Source: Streptosporangium album
GTDB taxonomy: Bacteria; Actinomycetota; Actinomycetes; Streptosporangiales; Streptosporangiaceae
Direction of reading: 5' to 3'
DNA: 64,000 nt
Assembly: GCF_014203795.1 (NCBI RefSeq)
Contig: NZ_JACHJU010000001.1
Span: forward strand, 930,001 to 994,000
In this document: positions 61,357 to 64,000 of the stretch, piece after piece
Numbering within the stretch: position 1 is the stretch's first letter
Layout: each line of letters starts with the position of its first letter
Notes under the pieces: model-generated
The model's database searches: none
Told to the model about the DNA's origin: nothing
What the model saw: only the letters and a program-made list of their open reading frames with translations
Made by a program: the position numbers and the translations under genes

Positions 61357-62333
61357 ACAGGCGTCATCTCGGTCAGGGAGGCCCGGAGGTCTCCGCCATC
61401 GGGCTCGGCTGCATGGGAATGTCGGAGTTCTACGGCGTGGCCGACGAGACCGAGTCGATCGCGGTCATCCACCGCGCCCTCGACCTCGGGGTCGATTTCC
61501 TCGACACCGCCGACGCGTACGGCCGGGGCCACAATGAGGAGCTGGTCGGGCGGGCCATCTCCGGCCGCAGGGACGAGGTGGTGCTGGCCACCAAGTTCGG
61601 CATCATCAGGAGCGACGACCCGGCTTTCCGCGGCGTCGACGGCAGCCCCGCCTACGTGAAGAAGGCGGCCGAAGCCTCGCTGCGGCGGCTGGACGTGGAC
61701 CACATCGACCTCTACTACCTGCACCGCCGCGACCCGAAGGTGGCCATCGAGGAGACCGTCGGAGCGATGGCCGAGCTGGTGGCCGAAGGCAAGATCGGCC
61801 GGATCGGCCTGTCGGAGGTGAGCGCCGAGACGCTGCGGAAGGCGCACGCCACGCATCCGATCTCCGCCCTGCAGAGCGAGTATTCGCTGTTCACCCGGGG
61901 GCTGGAGGAGGAGATCCTGCCGACCGCCCGTGAGCTGGGGATCGCGCTGGTGGCCTACTCGCCGATCAGCCGGGGACTGCTCGGTGGCACGATGGCCCCC
62001 GCCGGGGAACTGCCCGACGACGACTTCCGCAAGAACATGCCCCGGTTCACCGGCGAGGGCGGAGCCCGGAACGAGGCGCTCGTCGGCGAGGTCCGCAAGA
62101 TCGCCGAGGAGGTGGGCTGCACCCCGGCCCAGCTCTCCCTGGCCTGGCTGCTGTCCCGGGGGGAGGATGTCATCCCGATCCCGGGCACCAAGCGGCTGCG
62201 CTACCTGGAGGAGAACACGGCGGCGGCCGGCATCACGCTGACCCCCGGCCAGCTCGCCGCGCTCGAAGCCGCGGTCCCGGCCGGGTCCGTCGTGGGCGAG
62301 CGCTACCCGGACATGTCGTCCATCGAGCGCTGA
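61353..62333 (+). CDS. Aldo/keto reductase
   Basis: 326 aa, AKR13-like. [40 protein letters not shown] (catalytic Asp and Tyr), VVLATKFGI (Lys), [12 protein letters not shown] (His), [15 protein letters not shown] (NADPH 2'-phosphate site). Full (beta/alpha)8 barrel. NADPH-dependent reduction of aldehydes or ketones; coupled with and likely regulated by merR. Confidence 0.93.
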   Translation: MNRRHLGQGGPEVSAIGLGCMGMSEFYGVADETESIAVIHRALDLGVDFLDTADAYGRGHNEELVGRAISGRRDEVVLATKFGIIRSDDPAFRGVDGSPAYVKKAAEASLRRLDVDHIDLYYLHRRDPKVAIEETVGAMAELVAEGKIGRIGLSEVSAETLRKAHATHPISALQSEYSLFTRGLEEEILPTARELGIALVAYSPISRGLLGGTMAPAGELPDDDFRKNMPRFTGEGGARNEALVGEVRKIAEEVGCTPAQLSLAWLLSRGEDVIPIPGTKRLRYLEENTAAAGITLTPGQLAALEAAVPAGSVVGERYPDMSSIER

Positions 62334-62353
62334 ACCGCGCACAGCCGTACCGC

Positions 62354-62386
62354 GCGCCGTACCCGCGCCTCTGCCGGGTACGGCGC
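62354..62386 (+). terminator. Terminator after aldo/keto reductase
   Basis: Perfect 11-bp stem GCGCCGTACCC (62354-62364) / GGGTACGGCGC (62376-62386), 11-nt loop, 20 bases past the TGA. Confidence 0.75.
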
Positions 62387-62527
62387 ACGGGCCGCTCTCC
62401 CGCCGGGCACGGCCCGGCAGGCCGCCTCACAGCCGGAAAAGTCACAAAAAATATGGAACCGGCAGATAAGCGGGCGATAAGGATTCTGTAACCCTAAGGC
62501 AACCTCAGATGGTTACCCTGCCGTCAC

Positions 62528-64000
62528 ATGCACAGTAAGAAGCTCGCCATCGTCGGCGTGGCCACCCTGGCGGCCCTGGCCGTCCCGGCAGTGGCGTATG
62601 CCTCCCCCGACACGTCGGTGACGGTGACCGTGATGGGTACCTCGGACCTGCACGGCAACACTCTGAACTGGGACTACTTCAAGAACAGCGCGTTCACCGA
62701 CAGCAAGGGCAACGTCGTCGGCCTGGCCAAGGTCTCGACGCTGGTGAACAAGATCCGCACCGAGCGCGGAGCCGACCGGACCCTGCTGTTCGACTCCGGC
62801 GACACCATCCAGGGCACGCCACTGGCCTACTACTACGCCAAGATGGAGCCGATCAACGAGACGGGCAAGCTCCACCCGATGGCCCGCGCGATGAACGCCA
62901 TCGGATACGACGCGGTGACCCTGGGCAACCACGAGTTCAACTACGGGCTGCCGTTGCTGGCCACGTGGGTGAAGCAGATGAAGGCCCCGGTGCTCGGCGC
63001 CAACGCCGTCAACGCCGGGACGGGCCTGCCCGCCTACCAGCCGTTCACCATCAAGACGATGCGGATCAAGGGCGAGAAGCCCGTCCGGGTCGGCGTGCTC
63101 GGCCTGACCAACCCGGGTGTGGCGATCTGGGACAAGGCCAACGTCGAAGGCAAGCTCCGCTTCACCGACCTGGTCAAGAGCGCCAAGAAGTGGGTGCCGG
63201 TCATCCGCGGCCTGGGCGCGGACGTGGTCGTGGTCACCGCGCACGCGGGCGACAGCGGGATGTCCTCCTACGGCGGCGACCTGCCCGTCGAGAACGCCTC
63301 GGCCATGGTCGCCGAGGAGGTGCCGGGCGTGGACGCGGTGCTGTTCGGTCACGCGCACAACGAGGTGGCCCAGAGGTTCGTCACCAACAAGGCCACCGGC
63401 AAGCAGGTGCTGCTCACCGAACCCGGCAAGTGGGGCCAGCGGCTGAGCGTGATGGACTTCCAGCTCACCAAGAAGCGCGGCGAGTGGGCGGTCACCGGCG
63501 CGTCCTCCAGCACGCTGAACACCAACACGGTGGCCGAGGACCCGAAGATCGTCGCGCTCATGAAGGAGCAGCACGACACCACGGTCAAGTACGTCAACAC
63601 GGTGGTGGCCCAGTCCAAGGAGGAGCTGCTCGCGGCCGAGTCGCCCTACAAGGACACTCCGATCCTGGACTACATCCAGAAGGTCCAGACCGAGACGGTG
63701 AAGAAGTCCCTGGAGGGTACGGCGGACGCCGGGCTGCCGGTGCTGTCGATCGCCGCGCCGTTCAGCAGGACCGCGACCTTCCCGGCCGGACCGGTGAGCG
63801 TGCGTGACATGGCGGGCCTGTACATCTACGACAACACGCTGATGGCGGTGAAGCTCACCGGCGCCCAGCTCAAGGACTACCTGGAGTACTCGGCGAGGTA
63901 CTACAACCAGCTCGCGCCGGACGCCCCGGTCGACCTGGCCGCGCTGACCAACGCGGGCGGCACCCCCGACTACAACTACGACCAGCTCTCCGGCGTCACC
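62528..64000 (+). CDS. Secreted 5'-nucleotidase/2',3'-cyclic phosphodiesterase, truncated by window edge
   Basis: 491 codons, open at base 64000. ATG 62528, signal peptide KKLAIVGVATLAALAVPAVA. Metallophosphoesterase motifs: VTVMGTSDLHGNT (D-x-H), LFDSGDTIQGTP (GD), VTLGNHEFNYG (GNHE), VVVTAHAGD, VLFGHAHNEV (GHxH). The C-terminal 5'-nucleotidase domain begins ~AAPFSRTATFPAGPVSVRDM. Hydrolyses extracellular nucleotides for phosphate and nucleoside salvage. Confidence 0.92.
   Translation, partial: MHSKKLAIVGVATLAALAVPAVAYASPDTSVTVTVMGTSDLHGNTLNWDYFKNSAFTDSKGNVVGLAKVSTLVNKIRTERGADRTLLFDSGDTIQGTPLAYYYAKMEPINETGKLHPMARAMNAIGYDAVTLGNHEFNYGLPLLATWVKQMKAPVLGANAVNAGTGLPAYQPFTIKTMRIKGEKPVRVGVLGLTNPGVAIWDKANVEGKLRFTDLVKSAKKWVPVIRGLGADVVVVTAHAGDSGMSSYGGDLPVENASAMVAEEVPGVDAVLFGHAHNEVAQRFVTNKATGKQVLLTEPGKWGQRLSVMDFQLTKKRGEWAVTGASSSTLNTNTVAEDPKIVALMKEQHDTTVKYVNTVVAQSKEELLAAESPYKDTPILDYIQKVQTETVKKSLEGTADAGLPVLSIAAPFSRTATFPAGPVSVRDMAGLYIYDNTLMAVKLTGAQLKDYLEYSARYYNQLAPDAPVDLAALTNAGGTPDYNYDQLSGVT

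Noticed and set aside
1..64000. tRNA or rRNA genes
   Set aside because: No cloverleaf with a T-loop GGTTCRANTCC and matching acceptor, and no rRNA-like segment, was found by eye.

Overview
The window is chromosomal DNA of a high-GC actinomycete, most likely a member of Streptosporangiales (Streptosporangium/Nonomuraea-like). The basis is GC-rich third codon positions, frequent GTG/TTG and apparently leaderless starts, and typical actinobacterial families: WhiJ-type XRE/DUF397 pairs, a PASTA-less Ser/Thr kinase, a secreted LPMO, a Tex protein and a zinc-free L31/L33 pair. No rRNA, tRNA or CRISPR array was seen.

Layout. 1-4143 (minus) is a small biosynthetic-looking cluster: HisC-like aminotransferase, a cupin fused to a heme-oxygenase-like diiron oxidase, the N-terminus of a group II PLP decarboxylase, then an EF-hand protein and a sulfotransferase. 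4284-10656 holds a Ser/Thr kinase, a CurA-like reductase divergent from its MarR regulator, a P450 and an NhaA-DsbA fusion. 10688-15720 is a glycerol uptake locus: glpK and glpF on minus, an IclR regulator and a second glpK on plus. 15751-26392 is ordinary core and accessory sequence: SGNH hydrolase, M48 peptidase, regulators, acetate kinase, STAS protein, HAD hydrolase, GNAT.

26572-37286 is accessory. A translationally coupled WXG-like/740-aa/lipoprotein triad (26572-29623) is followed by a WhiJ-type regulatory set (29684-31772) and a rearrangement scar with an hsdR 3' fragment (31831-32589). Next comes the most interesting module (32672-36828). A Nudix/NrtR-like regulator is divergent, from overlapping palindromic -35 elements, to a three-gene operon: a four-TM protein, an MTA/SAH-nucleosidase-like protein and a membrane-anchored PLD-like protein. 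The C-terminus of the first operon protein and the N-terminus of the second share a GG-x2-E-x2-QSAVG-x2-A-x-V peptide, which looks like an adhesion or amyloid-type signalling motif linking a receptor to a nucleosidase effector. I regard this as the best candidate for an undescribed immune or cell-death system.

37366-48267 is a mobile region bounded by two inverted 1840-bp IS5-like copies. Each has one transposase and one passenger wHTH gene, and I noticed a single mismatch between the copies. Between them lie a group II intron 3' remnant (ltrA fragment plus domains V/VI) and a 5'-truncated Rhs toxin with Hint domain and immunity gene. The IS end supplies the same start codon, in frame, to both truncated genes.

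48620-64000 returns to core-like content: LPMO, rpmE2/rpmG with a Zur-like box, GNAT, a ribbon-helix-helix/DUF4097 operon behind an array of TGACGTCA boxes spaced 21-11-21 bp, a serine beta-lactamase-fold protein, tex, an AI-2E family transporter, DUF998, MerR/aldo-keto reductase and a secreted 5'-nucleotidase that runs off the right edge.
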